Below are positions 8,381 through 17,087 of a stretch of 38,416 nucleotides of DNA, piece after piece. Numbering within the stretch: position 1 is the first letter of the stretch; the number at the start of each line of letters is the position of its first letter. Origin of the DNA: Chara braunii (lineage: Eukaryota; Streptophyta; Charophyceae; Charales; Characeae). The position numbers and the translations under genes are program-made. The notes below the pieces were generated by a model that saw only the letters and a program-made list of their open reading frames with translations, did not search any database and had not been told where the DNA came from. The DNA lies in contig BFEA01000021.1 in assembly GCA_003427395.1 (NCBI GenBank), forward strand, positions 5,682,918 through 5,721,333, in the 5' to 3' direction.

Positions 8381-11300
8381 CTAGACTACCAGACGGTCGT
8401 CACTGGGGCTCTTCCTCCTGGAGTCTAATTGGCGTAATCGAGAGAGAGCTTCCTTCAGCTCGAGCTGAAGTATCGAGACTTCCCTCTGTCGCAGCTGTGT
8501 CTGTGTCAGCAGGTTCCTCTTCTCCTTCTCTCTCTCCCTAATTCTATCCTCTAGTTTCTTCTTAGCCGCCGCTAGTTCGCTCTCCAGAGCTTCCACCCGG
8601 TTCTCAATCGCTATATGCTTGCCACGTGTCTCCAGCAACCTCTTGTAGCGCTCTGTAAGCTGCTTGTTCTCCCCGACAAGTCGGTCGTACACTTCCATGT
8701 CCACACGCTCGGAGGCATCAGGAACTGCACCATCCCTACCTCCCTCCTCCTCTTTCCCCTTCTCTCCTCTCGCAATAGCACGCCTGGTGACCTGCAGCCC
8801 AAGCTCTTCGAGAGGACCTGTCTCTAGGTCTTCTCCATCCGCCAATCCTCTCTCTCTCCCCTTCTTCCTTCCTCCCCCGTCGTAAGGGGCAGAATCTGCT
8901 ACCAGTCTGGCTCCTCGTGAGCAACCATCTACCCTCCCATTCCCACCGTCCTTAAGTGCAGGCTGGAAGGCAGGGGTTCTGACCTTCTCTCTTTCCTCCA
9001 CCCTCACACCCGCTCTCGGCTTCGCAATATCCACTTCCTTCTCTTCGCGCAACGCCTGGTCAGCGGCAAGATCAGCCAAAGCCTCAAGCTTTCCCCTCGC
9101 TCCCTCCCTATCTTTCTCTCCCCCTCTCCCTCCTCCTCCTGTTCTTCTCCCTCCTACTCCTCTTGCTCCTCCTTCGTTCTCTCCTCCTCCTCCTCCTCCT
9201 CCTACTCCTACTCCTTGCTTCCAAGATCCTCCGCTTCTGGACACAGGAGAGTTAGGCTTGCGGGTTACCCCAATAGCGCACGGCTTAATGTCGGGAGAAG
9301 AAGAGGGAGTAGTAGTATGCCCATCACTCTCGACACCACCTCCTCTTCTCTCCTTCCCTACCCACAAAGCCGCAGATCTCCCCGGAGAGACTTGCGATGA
9401 CGTCATCCCAATCCCAACTCGGCGCTGCTTCTTCGACTTGTCGTCTATACACCCATCACCCACACGGCCCACTGCAGGAGGAGTAGGAGAGGAGGTCCTT
9501 GAGGACATCCCACCCACCCATACAGCTTCTTTCGATTTCGCACCCAAGGCATCCCCCTCTCCACCTCCACCAGTCTGAGCAGCAGCAGCAGCAGCAGCGG
9601 GAGGAGGAGGAGGAGGAGAAGGAGACAGGGTAGGAGAGACTATCACTCCGTCACCTCCCCCTCCCCCTCCCCCCCCATTCTTCAACTTCGGCTGATACCC
9701 TACTTTCTCCCGATTCTGTTTCCAGTACTGCTTCTGTATTTCAATCAGTTTGGCCTCCAATCTCTGCAGAATCAACGTCCTTTCAAATCCCTGCTTATCG
9801 TGCGCTGGCTCGACGAAGTTGGCCTCCAGCACTCCTATCACCCCTCTCCCTCCACTGTTGGCCACTGCCCACACCTTCCAGAACGGTTTGATCAATCGGT
9901 TCTTATGATACACGCTGAACCCTGAAACGTCCACATGCGGTGCATCTTTAACGAAGCCTACCGTGGTGACAACGGTCATGTCTGACTTGTCAGACTTCCA
10001 ATTGCTGTGATTGCCGCTCACCTGCGGCCTGTATATCCTCTCCTGGGTGTGGATGAGATCGTCCACCACACTATGGTGGAGAACCTCTCTCCCTCTGAGC
10101 ACTATCCTGAAATTATTGATCTTCCTCAAGTACAACATAGACGCATAACACCGCAGAGAGTAGCGGTAGCTCAGGTAAGCTCGGGAGCCTGGGTACTTAG
10201 CAGCCAGTTGATTCTGTTTCTCGTCCCGATTGGCCCCTCTGATCTGGATATCGTAGGCATCCGCGTCGAAGTCCAGCTCCAGGAGCCCCTCATCATTGTA
10301 CCACAGATTGAAGATCACTACTTTGGTCCCCTGAGGACCCATTCCTTCCACTTGCATGTTCAGCACCTCGAGACTGTTGTACGGTGACCAAGCAGTGATC
10401 GTTCTCAGATTGTTCTCCCAATCTTCCTCTGTCGTACGGATCAACCGCCTCTTCTCTCCGTCCGGCTCGATTATGAAGTCGATCATTGGCACGATGATGT
10501 CCTCCAGACCTTCTCTTCTCAAGAAAGTGTACGATAACAAGCCAATGCTTTGAGTTAGGGGACCCCCTGGGGCATTCATACAATTGGAAAAGACGATTAC
10601 ATCTGCGCCCAGCCTCATGGTGCTTGTCTTGAACCCGTTTCCATATTGACCAATCATGTTGGAGGATTTAGATTTTGCCGAGTACCCTAAGGACATGCAC
10701 TGCCGCAGTTTGTCCGGTCCCATCCCCCCCCCATCGTCCTCGATCAGCAGCATAGAACTCCCGTCCATTGGATTAATCACCTTATCCAAAACAACAAAAG
10801 TGGCGCCATTCACAACCTCATCCACCGCATTGTCCAGCAACTCAGCTAAGGCGCCAAGAGCCCACTTGTGGCTGGTGGCATTTGAGTGGAGGAACTTGGG
10901 ATGAACCCTTACATGGCCGATTCCCATGGATTGAGATCGACTATCTTGGTCCGGACGTTTGATTACTTCGTAGTCTCCCGCGTGCCAAAATTCCCTACAA
11001 AAGTGATCCGTTTTAGCGGCGGCAGCAGTAGATTGGTGATGAGCTGATTGGGTTGATGATTGAGCTGATTGCCTGTTATAGGGAGTGGAGGAGGCTGGAT
11101 AAGGTTGGTGCTGCTGCTTCTTGTGGAACTTGTCGGGATACTTCTTTGAAGGTTCTTGATCTTGTCGTCGTGGCTTGTCGTGAACGGATAAGGTTGGACA
11201 AGGACGACGAGGTTGTCCAACAAGAACCGTCGGGGGGTTTGGATCCATCCAAGCACGACCATCAGCACCAGCAGGAGGAGGACGATTGGTCGGCGTCCGA

Positions 11301-12517
11301 TTTCCCGCCAAAATCGGAGCGCGGGAAACTTGGTCCTCTGATGACGTCATCATGGATGTACTCCTGCCGCCGAAGTTTTGCTGCTGGGATGGTGGTCCCC
11401 CCGCCGCCTCTCTGCTGCCGCCGCTAGCCGAAGCCACAACCCCCTCCCCCCGAACACCGCGTCGACTGGTGGTGGTGGTGGTCCCCACCACCACCACTCT
11501 CTCATCTCTCTGCTCTCCTCCCCGCGCTGCCTGCTGCTCACCCGCCGCTCGCCCCTTCGCCCACCCCATCCGCAACCTATCTGATGACGTCATCATTTTT
11601 CTTTGCATCCCCGTCCCCCCGTTGCCCTGGGTATCCTGTATCTCCTCCTCCTCCTCCTCCTCCTCCTCCTCCCACGTGTTTGAAAGCCTTGAACACTCCA
11701 TCGAGTCCCTCTCTGCCCTTCTTCCCCCTGTGACATTCCCATCACATTGTCTGTATGTCTTTGGGTAAATCTCCGCCCGCTGCTTAGCTGTTTCCGCAGA
11801 AGGTCCCCTCAAAGGAACCCCTTCATCCTCTACCATTGATTGGCTTCCTGTCCCTCGATTGCAGCCGTCTTTTTTGCACATAAAACTATGTCTTTTCTTG
11901 GTCACTAATCCTCCCTCTGCTCCCTCTTCCTCCTCCATCACTTCATGTTCGCTTAGCAGCTTGCGAAAGGTATCCCTCCCTGCTGCTTTATTAATGATTG
12001 GAGTCCCCATGCGAGTGCTCCAGATATCTGATTTCCTCGATCTATCCATTGACACGTGGCCGTCCCGTGATCTATCAATTGACACGTGGCCATCCCCTAA
12101 TCTATCCATTGACACGTGGTCATCGTCCTGCTGTTCCATCACCACCCTCCTCTTCTTCCCAATCCTTCTTAGTACCTCCCAATTATCACCTCCCTCATCC
12201 AAATGACCACAACCTGCATTATCTCCCCCTCCTCTCTCGACATATGTCCTTGATCTTCTTCGATGGTGATCTGCATCTCTCTGAGGAGTGCCGTTGGAAC
12301 GCCTCCTTTCAATCACAGTCTCTGTGCACATCTGTTGCTCGCTCTGAACATCACCTTCATTCTCTTCGGTCTTCTCCTCATCATCATCCTCATTTCCTCC
12401 AGTGATCAAAGCTATGTCTTCCTCCTCCTCCTCCTCCCCTTCCTCCTCACTGCTGCTGCTTAGAGATATCACTATTCCCTCCATCTGCGTCCTCTGCAAG
12501 TTTTCATTATAAATCAT
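8381..12517 (-). CDS. MORC: MORC-family GHKL ATPase, single uninterrupted reading frame
   Basis: Plant-type microrchidia ATPase; in the family, ATP-driven dimer clamping compacts chromatin and supports transposon silencing in the nucleus. The chosen start at 12517 gives 1,378 residues, and an alternative Met is at 12484. The GHKL domain spans about residues 536-740: N-box ELLDNAVDE (559-567) with Glu559 and Asn563, the DDGGGMG loop (594-600), and the GQYGNGFKTS lid (623-632). An S5-like transducer follows (about 770-935, with YLSYRYSLRCYASMLYL). A coiled coil fills about 1272-1362. The CW zinc finger is absent, as in plant MORCs. Residues 1-500 are acidic and disordered, with polyglutamate, a threefold DGHVSMDRSR-like repeat (132-161), and later polyglycine, polyproline and polyalanine tracts. 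The frame also stays open upstream into a microsatellite and assembly gap, so the true start or a 5' exon is unresolved. No intron interrupts it, which is unusual for this family. Confidence 0.88.
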   Translation of the reverse strand: MIYNENLQRTQMEGIVISLSSSSEEEGEEEEEEDIALITGGNEDDDEEKTEENEGDVQSEQQMCTETVIERRRSNGTPQRDADHHRRRSRTYVERGGGDNAGCGHLDEGGDNWEVLRRIGKKRRVVMEQQDDDHVSMDRLGDGHVSIDRSRDGHVSMDRSRKSDIWSTRMGTPIINKAAGRDTFRKLLSEHEVMEEEEGAEGGLVTKKRHSFMCKKDGCNRGTGSQSMVEDEGVPLRGPSAETAKQRAEIYPKTYRQCDGNVTGGRRAERDSMECSRLSNTWEEEEEEEEEEIQDTQGNGGTGMQRKMMTSSDRLRMGWAKGRAAGEQQAARGGEQRDERVVVVGTTTTTSRRGVRGEGVVASASGGSREAAGGPPSQQQNFGGRSTSMMTSSEDQVSRAPILAGNRTPTNRPPPAGADGRAWMDPNPPTVLVGQPRRPCPTLSVHDKPRRQDQEPSKKYPDKFHKKQQHQPYPASSTPYNRQSAQSSTQSAHHQSTAAAAKTDHFCREFWHAGDYEVIKRPDQDSRSQSMGIGHVRVHPKFLHSNATSHKWALGALAELLDNAVDEVVNGATFVVLDKVINPMDGSSMLLIEDDGGGMGPDKLRQCMSLGYSAKSKSSNMIGQYGNGFKTSTMRLGADVIVFSNCMNAPGGPLTQSIGLLSYTFLRREGLEDIIVPMIDFIIEPDGEKRRLIRTTEEDWENNLRTITAWSPYNSLEVLNMQVEGMGPQGTKVVIFNLWYNDEGLLELDFDADAYDIQIRGANRDEKQNQLAAKYPGSRAYLSYRYSLRCYASMLYLRKINNFRIVLRGREVLHHSVVDDLIHTQERIYRPQVSGNHSNWKSDKSDMTVVTTVGFVKDAPHVDVSGFSVYHKNRLIKPFWKVWAVANSGGRGVIGVLEANFVEPAHDKQGFERTLILQRLEAKLIEIQKQYWKQNREKVGYQPKLKNGGGGGGGGDGVIVSPTLSPSPPPPPPAAAAAAAQTGGGGEGDALGAKSKEAVWVGGMSSRTSSPTPPAVGRVGDGCIDDKSKKQRRVGIGMTSSQVSPGRSAALWVGKERRGGGVESDGHTTTPSSSPDIKPCAIGVTRKPNSPVSRSGGSWKQGVGVGGGGGGGENEGGARGVGGRRTGGGGRGGEKDREGARGKLEALADLAADQALREEKEVDIAKPRAGVRVEEREKVRTPAFQPALKDGGNGRVDGCSRGARLVADSAPYDGGGRKKGRERGLADGEDLETGPLEELGLQVTRRAIARGEKGKEEEGGRDGAVPDASERVDMEVYDRLVGENKQLTERYKRLLETRGKHIAIENRVEALESELAAAKKKLEDRIREREKEKRNLLTQTQLRQREVSILQLELKEALSRLRQLDSRRKSPSDDRLVV
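12030..12125 (-). repeat. Intragenic 30-bp repeats encoding a 10-residue motif
   Basis: Three in-frame tandem units in the MORC coding sequence, each containing TTGACACGTGGCC or a close variant on the plus strand. They encode DHVSMDR, HVSIDRS and HVSMDRS. Each unit also contains a CACGTGG (G-box-like) hexamer core because of the codons used. Confidence 0.85.
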
Positions 12518-12627
12518 CCTTAAATCATATCCTGACCTACCCCTTGCAAACGACCTTAGCCCTCTCAATTCCTTATCAATCCCTCTTTCGCTTAACCTCC
12601 GTTTCCAGCACTCCTCCCCCAGTTCCC

Positions 12628-12630
<3 letters not shown>

Positions 12631-12722
<92 letters not shown>
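12631..12722. repeat. (CT)n(CA)n microsatellite flanking the gap
   Basis: About 62 bases of TC repeat and 30 bases of AC repeat, cut by the run of Ns. On the minus strand it lies just upstream of the MORC frame. It could be 5' UTR, intron or promoter DNA; GA-rich 5' leaders are common in plants. The Arg-Glu/Cys-Val translation is not protein. Confidence 0.95.
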
Positions 12723-13321
12723 NNNNNNNNNNNNNNNNNNNNNNNNNNNNNNNNNNNNNNNNNNNNNNNNNNNNNNNNNNNNNNNNNNNNNNNNNNNNNN
12801 NNNNNNNNNNNNNNNNNNNNNNNNNNNNNNNNNNNNNNNNNNNNNNNNNNNNNNNNNNNNNNNNNNNNNNNNNNNNNNNNNNNNNNNNNNNNNNNNNNNN
12901 NNNNNNNNNNNNNNNNNNNNNNNNNNNNNNNNNNNNNNNNNNNNNNNNNNNNNNNNNNNNNNNNNNNNNNNNNNNNNNNNNNNNNNNNNNNNNNNNNNNN
13001 NNNNNNNNNNNNNNNNNNNNNNNNNNNNNNNNNNNNNNNNNNNNNNNNNNNNNNNNNNNNNNNNNNNNNNNNNNNNNNNNNNNNNNNNNNNNNNNNNNNN
13101 NNNNNNNNNNNNNNNNNNNNNNNNNNNNNNNNNNNNNNNNNNNNNNNNNNNNNNNNNNNNNNNNNNNNNNNNNNNNNNNNNNNNNNNNNNNNNNNNNNNN
13201 NNNNNNNNNNNNNNNNNNNNNNNNNNNNNNNNNNNNNNNNNNNNNNNNNNNNNNNNNNNNNNNNNNNNNNNNNNNNNNNNNNNNNNNNNNNNNNNNNNNN
13301 NNNNNNNNNNNNNNNNNNNNN
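12723..13321. other. Assembly gap (599 N)
   Basis: An unsequenced run of N inside a CA/TG microsatellite, resuming in the same CA repeat at 13322-13348. The true length is unknown. Any 5' MORC exon, leader or promoter placed here is invisible. Confidence 1.
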
Positions 13322-13348
<27 letters not shown>

Positions 13349-13353
<5 letters not shown>

Positions 13354-13841
13354 CAGTCAATCACGAACACCACACATCCGGCTCCGTTTCTCGCAGAACG
13401 CACCAATCCCTCTATTTCCCTCTCTCTCAAGCACGGATACGAGTCGCCCCCAGCCTTCCCCCCCTCCCGCTCTGTATGTGTGTACTGTCCGTGTCAAAGC
13501 AGGCGGGAAGGTGTTCTCAGCTCTATTTCTGGCCGGCAATGAGTTGCCTAACTCCACTCTCATCTGCAAACTTCCTCCTTCCACCACACCTTCTACCCGC
13601 TCCGACCTCGCCGGGGCCTTCCTCCAGGAGCAACTGACAACACAGCTCTGCCCCCATCTCATTCGGTTACATTCGGTTATTCTCACCTCCCTTTTCCGTT
13701 ATATATTCGGTTTCTCTAAGGTTGCAAACCTCCAGCATTATTTGACAGTTTTCTTTCATTCTTTCACGTTTTGAACTCTCCACCTGTTGTAAATCACACA
13801 GCTGCTACCGGCGGCCCTTCGTTGTGCACCATTCAGTTCAG
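13349..13841 (-). promoter_or_regulatory. Possible MORC upstream region with TATA-like site
   Basis: On the minus strand, GAATATATAACGG (13697-13709) is TATA-like and is accompanied by three copies of AACCGAAT (13661-13668, 13671-13678, 13705-13712 read in reverse). It lies about 1.2 kb upstream of the MORC start across the gap. This would fit a promoter, but AT-rich words are common and there is no transcript evidence. Nothing else is recognised in the interval. Confidence 0.2.
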
Positions 13842-13861
13842 CCCCCCCCCCCCCCCCCCCC
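13842..13861. repeat. Poly-C tract
   Basis: Twenty consecutive C residues. It is a likely site of length error or polymorphism. Confidence 0.95.
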
Positions 13862-14232
13862 TTTTGCAGGAGCTCCAGGAAACACTTGTGATCTCAGCAG
13901 ATCAGATCCGTATCTTGTTGTACTCCGACAATTCATCGCACCTAGCCGACTTTCGGTATTTTCCCAGAAACGGGAGCGTCATCAAGTCATCACCTGTTCT
14001 TTGTGGACAAGTTCTCTATGTGGACAAGTTTTTCCTTTTTTTCAATTTGTTTTTTTTTTTTGTATTTTGTATTTTTTGTATGGGTACCAGCACCGCCTTT
14101 CGCTTGTTTTGGCATTTTATCTGTCAAGTGGTGTCAAAGACTGGAGCTAGAGTCTCAAGGACTTCTCTGCATGTATCTGGTCGTGTCCCCTTATGTACCT
14201 GCCTGCAATTAGGACAAGAGAGTCCACGACGG
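13862..14232. other. Gene-free T-rich interval
   Basis: No gene is recognised. T-rich stretches lie at 14030-14075. The open frames across 13771-14442 contain low-complexity Phe/Pro runs and have no family similarity that I can see. Confidence 0.4.
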
Positions 14233-14351
14233 TCTTGTGTGGATGTCAGCAGGGGCTACTGCGTTCTTGTGTGGATGTCAGGAGGGTCTGTTTTTTCCCG
14301 CCAATTCTTGCACCCCGGGGTCTGTTTTTTCCCGCCAATTCTTGCACCCCG
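14233..14351. repeat. Two consecutive short tandem duplications (32 bp and 34 bp)
   Basis: TCTTGTGTGGATGTCAG occurs at 14233 and again at 14265. It is followed by two copies of TCTGTTTTTTCCCGCCAATT plus CTTGCACCCCG at 14287 and 14321. Two adjacent and unrelated duplications suggest a slippage-prone stretch. Confidence 0.9.
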
Positions 14352-14660
14352 ATTCCGTTACTTGGCCGAGCACCTCAAACAATTTACAGTTAGGCCAAAC
14401 CCACACGAAGCCTTTTCGACTAATTTCACCCCCTGGACGTAATTTCGGCTTGATGCATCAGGACGGGCTGTGAATGCTCTTTACTGTTCGGTTTCAGGCA
14501 GTACTGCCATCCGTCTCCGACAGAGAAAACTGTACCGGTTCCGCTTCCAAGGTCCCTCCCTCTTCCCGCCCTCTCTTTCCTGCCAGGTAGTGGGACCTCG
14601 CCCCTCCCCTCCTTGCCTTTGCCTGCCCGTTTGACCGTCGATAGAGGACTTATTACAACA

Positions 14661-14756
14661 GGGGCAAGGTCCCACTTGCGCAAATTAGATCTCGGCCGTT
14701 GATCTTTGCTATCTACGGTCAGTATCTCTTAATTCGTGCAAGTGGGACCTAACCCC
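14661..14756. mobile_element. 96-bp MITE-like inverted-repeat element
   Basis: GGGGCAAGGTCCCACTTGCG (from 14661) and the reverse complement of the right end (GGGGTTAGGTCCCACTTGCA, reading leftward from 14756) match at most positions over about 27 bp. The interior is about 42 bases with no coding potential. The end motif GTCCCACTTGCGC also occurs at 2321-2341 and, more diverged, near 2244, 3098 and 6839. Several inverted copies in one window suggest a dispersed family. No target-site duplication was identified. Confidence 0.55.
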
Positions 14757-14771
14757 AGCTCGCGTCATCTT

Positions 14772-14826
14772 CGTATACATATATATATACATATTCGTAT
14801 ACATAAATATACATATACATACATAT
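14772..14826. repeat. AT-rich TATACA microsatellite
   Basis: Repeats of ATACAT/TATATA type over about 55 bases. Confidence 0.85.
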
Positions 14827-15325
14827 TGCCCAACTTCTTGCCTTTCTGTTTTCCCCATCCCCTCCTCATCATACCCGTCCCGTCCATTCCACACGAGACC
14901 TTGTTTTGGTCTGATGAGAGCTGTGGCAGGGCTAACGCGCCGAGCCCGCTTTCCGCCCAGATTCGTGGTAGACAGCGCGTTCTGTTCTGTCGGATTGCAC
15001 CCGCGACACGGTTTATCTGCACCGCAGCATCGGCACAGAATGCACCTTTTTTTTTTGTGAATGTACCTTTCCAGAACTCTGGCGGCGATATATGGCCAAC
15101 TGCTCCAGTGGCCAAGCATCTGTGCCGCCATCTGTTCACCAAGTTAGGACGATCACATTCGGATGAACATCAACCTGCCCCCAAGCACACGTCAACACAC
15201 AGATCACCAACAATATAATCAGATACGGAAGGAAGCGTAACAGTACGTTTCCAAGCCATTTTTTTCAGACAGGCGCCGTGCATGCTGCCGCATTGGGCGG
15301 GATTTACCGGGGCGCCAGTAGACTG
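14827..15325. other. Gene-free interval
   Basis: Overlapping open frames occur on both strands (for example 14736-15218 plus and 14709-15131 minus). None shows motifs or a family resemblance, so I treat them as chance frames in GC-rich repeat-derived DNA. Confidence 0.35.
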
Positions 15326-15382
15326 GACATCTATCCAGCAAAACGGGTACCATGTGAAGCCCATTTTGCCTGGATAGATGTC
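15326..15382. repeat. Hairpin with ~21-bp near-perfect arms
   Basis: GACATCTATCCAGCAAAACGG (15326-15346, 21 bases, one gap against its partner) is inverted as CCATTTTGCCTGGATAGATG plus TC (15361-15382). The loop is only about 14 bases. The compact stem would give a hairpin RNA if transcribed. Another TTTGCCTGGAT copy follows at 15411-15421. Confidence 0.8.
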
Positions 15383-15548
15383 GAGTAAAAGGACACCCAT
15401 GCTACCCCCATTTGCCTGGATGGTCCAGTGAAAGGACCCCTGCATCCCGCACTACGCGCCAGCAGCGTGCATCTCTGCGAAAAAAAAGGCCGGATCGGGC
15501 CACACACTGGTGGTTTAAACCCCCAGTACCTCGCTCAGCTATCAACTC

Positions 15549-16156
15549 CAAGGGGTGGACCCCACTGCTCGGCGGCTGGAAAAAGTCGTTGGCCAGAAAA
15601 AGCGGTGGAAAGACGGCGGAAAGACTTTGGCGGGTTTCTGTGGGACCCCACCGCCAAAGTATTTCCAAAGCTCTGGAAAAAGCAAAACATACCCGAAAAG
15701 GACAAGTTGGAGGGTCCCCCCCCGAAAAGGTCGGGATGGGATTGTGGTGCACCAAATTCGTCCGTCGCTGCAGGACACACAACGGCCCACATCGGAACCG
15801 TGCGACAGGGCATTGCATGTCCGAGGAGGCTTACCCGCCCATGAAACGGTCCGTCGTGACGTGAGCTGGACCACGCTCGCTCGGCATCTTCTTTCCACAG
15901 GAGAACATGCCCCCCCCCCTAGTCGGTTGGAAGGCCTTTCTGGAAAGGTCGTGGAAGGCCGTGCGGTTCGGTTTCCAGGCCGCCAACCGTGTAGAAACGC
16001 TTCTGACACCTTTCCGGTCCTTCCATGGTCTGTGGGGTCTGAAAAACCTTCCAATTCTGAGTTTCCATCCTCTTTTCCAGATCAGTGGAGTCCCAAACAC
16101 ACCAGCCTGGAAAGAAATTTCCAGGAAGCCAAGCAGTGGGGTCCGACCCCAAGCCT
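15549..16156. mobile_element. Candidate ~600-bp inverted-repeat DNA element
   Basis: The left end GGGGTGGACCCCACTGCTCG plus GC and CTGGAAA is matched by the inverted right end near 16112-16151 (TTCCAGGAAGCCAAGCAGTG plus GGGTCCGACCCC). This gives roughly 40-bp imperfect terminal inverted repeats. The interior is rich in GGAAA, TTTCCAG and CCAAAG words and holds a further GTGGGACCCCACC copy near 15641. The open frames on both strands through it do not look like transposase. A non-autonomous DNA transposon or fold-back element is likely. No target-site duplication was resolved. Confidence 0.5.
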
Positions 16157-16230
16157 CCCACAACCGAAAAGAGGGCTTTGTTTCATTTTTCAAAAACCAA
16201 AAGAGAAAAGAAAAGAAAAACCAACAGGCA

Positions 16231-16282
16231 GAGGGGGGGGGAGGGGGGGGGGGGGGGGAGAGAGAGAGAGAGAAAGAGAGAG
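16231..16282. repeat. Poly-G and (GA)n tract
   Basis: A G-rich run interrupted by single A residues (16231-16258) followed by a GA dinucleotide repeat. It forms the left border of the satellite region. Confidence 0.9.
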
Positions 16283-16285
16283 ATT

Positions 16286-17033
16286 GTTCCGCTTCACCCT
16301 CGCGTGCCGTTACTAGTCATATGCATGGGCCTTGTCAAATTTCTCGTATGTGTTCCCTCAATTTTCCACCTGGTAGTGGTCCGGCCCACTCTTGGGTGCC
16401 TTGTCAAGTTTCTCTCATGTTTTCGTCAATCTTCCACTTGGTAGCGTTCCACTTTATTCTTGGGTGCTTTCACTAGTCATGTGCATGTGCTTTGTCAAGT
16501 TTCTCTCATGGTTTCATCAAATCTTCCACTTGTGCAGTGTTCCGCTTCACTCTTGGGTGCTTCCACTAGCCATGTGCATGTGCCTTGTCAAGTTTCTCTT
16601 AGGCTTTCCGTCAATCTTCTACTTGGTAGTGTTCCGCTTCACTCTTGAGTGCTTCCACTAGTCATGTGCATGCGCCTTGTCAAGTTTTTATCATGCTTGT
16701 CGTCGATCTTCCACTTGGTAGTGTTCCGCTTCACGCTTAGGTGCTTCCACTAGTCATGTGCATATGCCTTGTCAAGTTTCTCTCATGCTTTTCGCCAATC
16801 TTCACTTGGTAGTGTTCCGCTTCACTCTTGGGTGCTTCCACTATTCATGTGTGTGTGCCTTATCAAGTCTCTGTCCTGCTTTTCGTCAATCTTTTACTTG
16901 GTAGTGTCTCGCTTCACTCTTAGGTGCTTCTACTAGTCATATGCATATGCCTTGTCAAGTTTTCTCTCATGTTTTCGTCAATCTTCCACTTGGTGGTGTT
17001 CCGCTACACTCCTGGGTACTTCTGCTTGTCGCG
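16286..17033 (+). repeat. 92-bp satellite array, forward orientation (~8 units)
   Basis: The word GTTCCGCTTCACTCTTGGGT and its variants recur at 16286, 16446, 16539, 16631, 16723, 16814, 16906 and 16998, which is a period of 91-93 bases. A shortened unit begins at 16379. Each full unit also contains CACTAGTCATGTGCATGTGC, CTTGTCAAGTTTCTCTCATG and AATCTTCCACTTGGTAGTG. Open frames that follow the array encode repetitive peptides only because the unit repeats. The array is non-coding satellite DNA. Confidence 0.95.
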
Positions 17034-17087
17034 AGCATGAGATAGGGCTGTGTATTCCCGACATTATAACGACCTCCCCCCCATGTG

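Noticed and set aside
12627-13360. N-terminal extension of the MORC frame through GA and TG repeats and the N gap
   Set aside because: The residues come from dinucleotide repeats and unsequenced bases, so the frame is meaningless there; the first real Met after the repeat was used.
13771-14442. 223-codon plus-strand frame
   Set aside because: It starts in unremarkable sequence, crosses poly-C and poly-T tracts and two tandem duplications, and shows no domain.
15412-16476. Several overlapping 120-250 codon frames on both strands
   Set aside because: They overlap in up to four frames over an inverted-repeat element and poly-G/GA tract. None has a recognisable motif.
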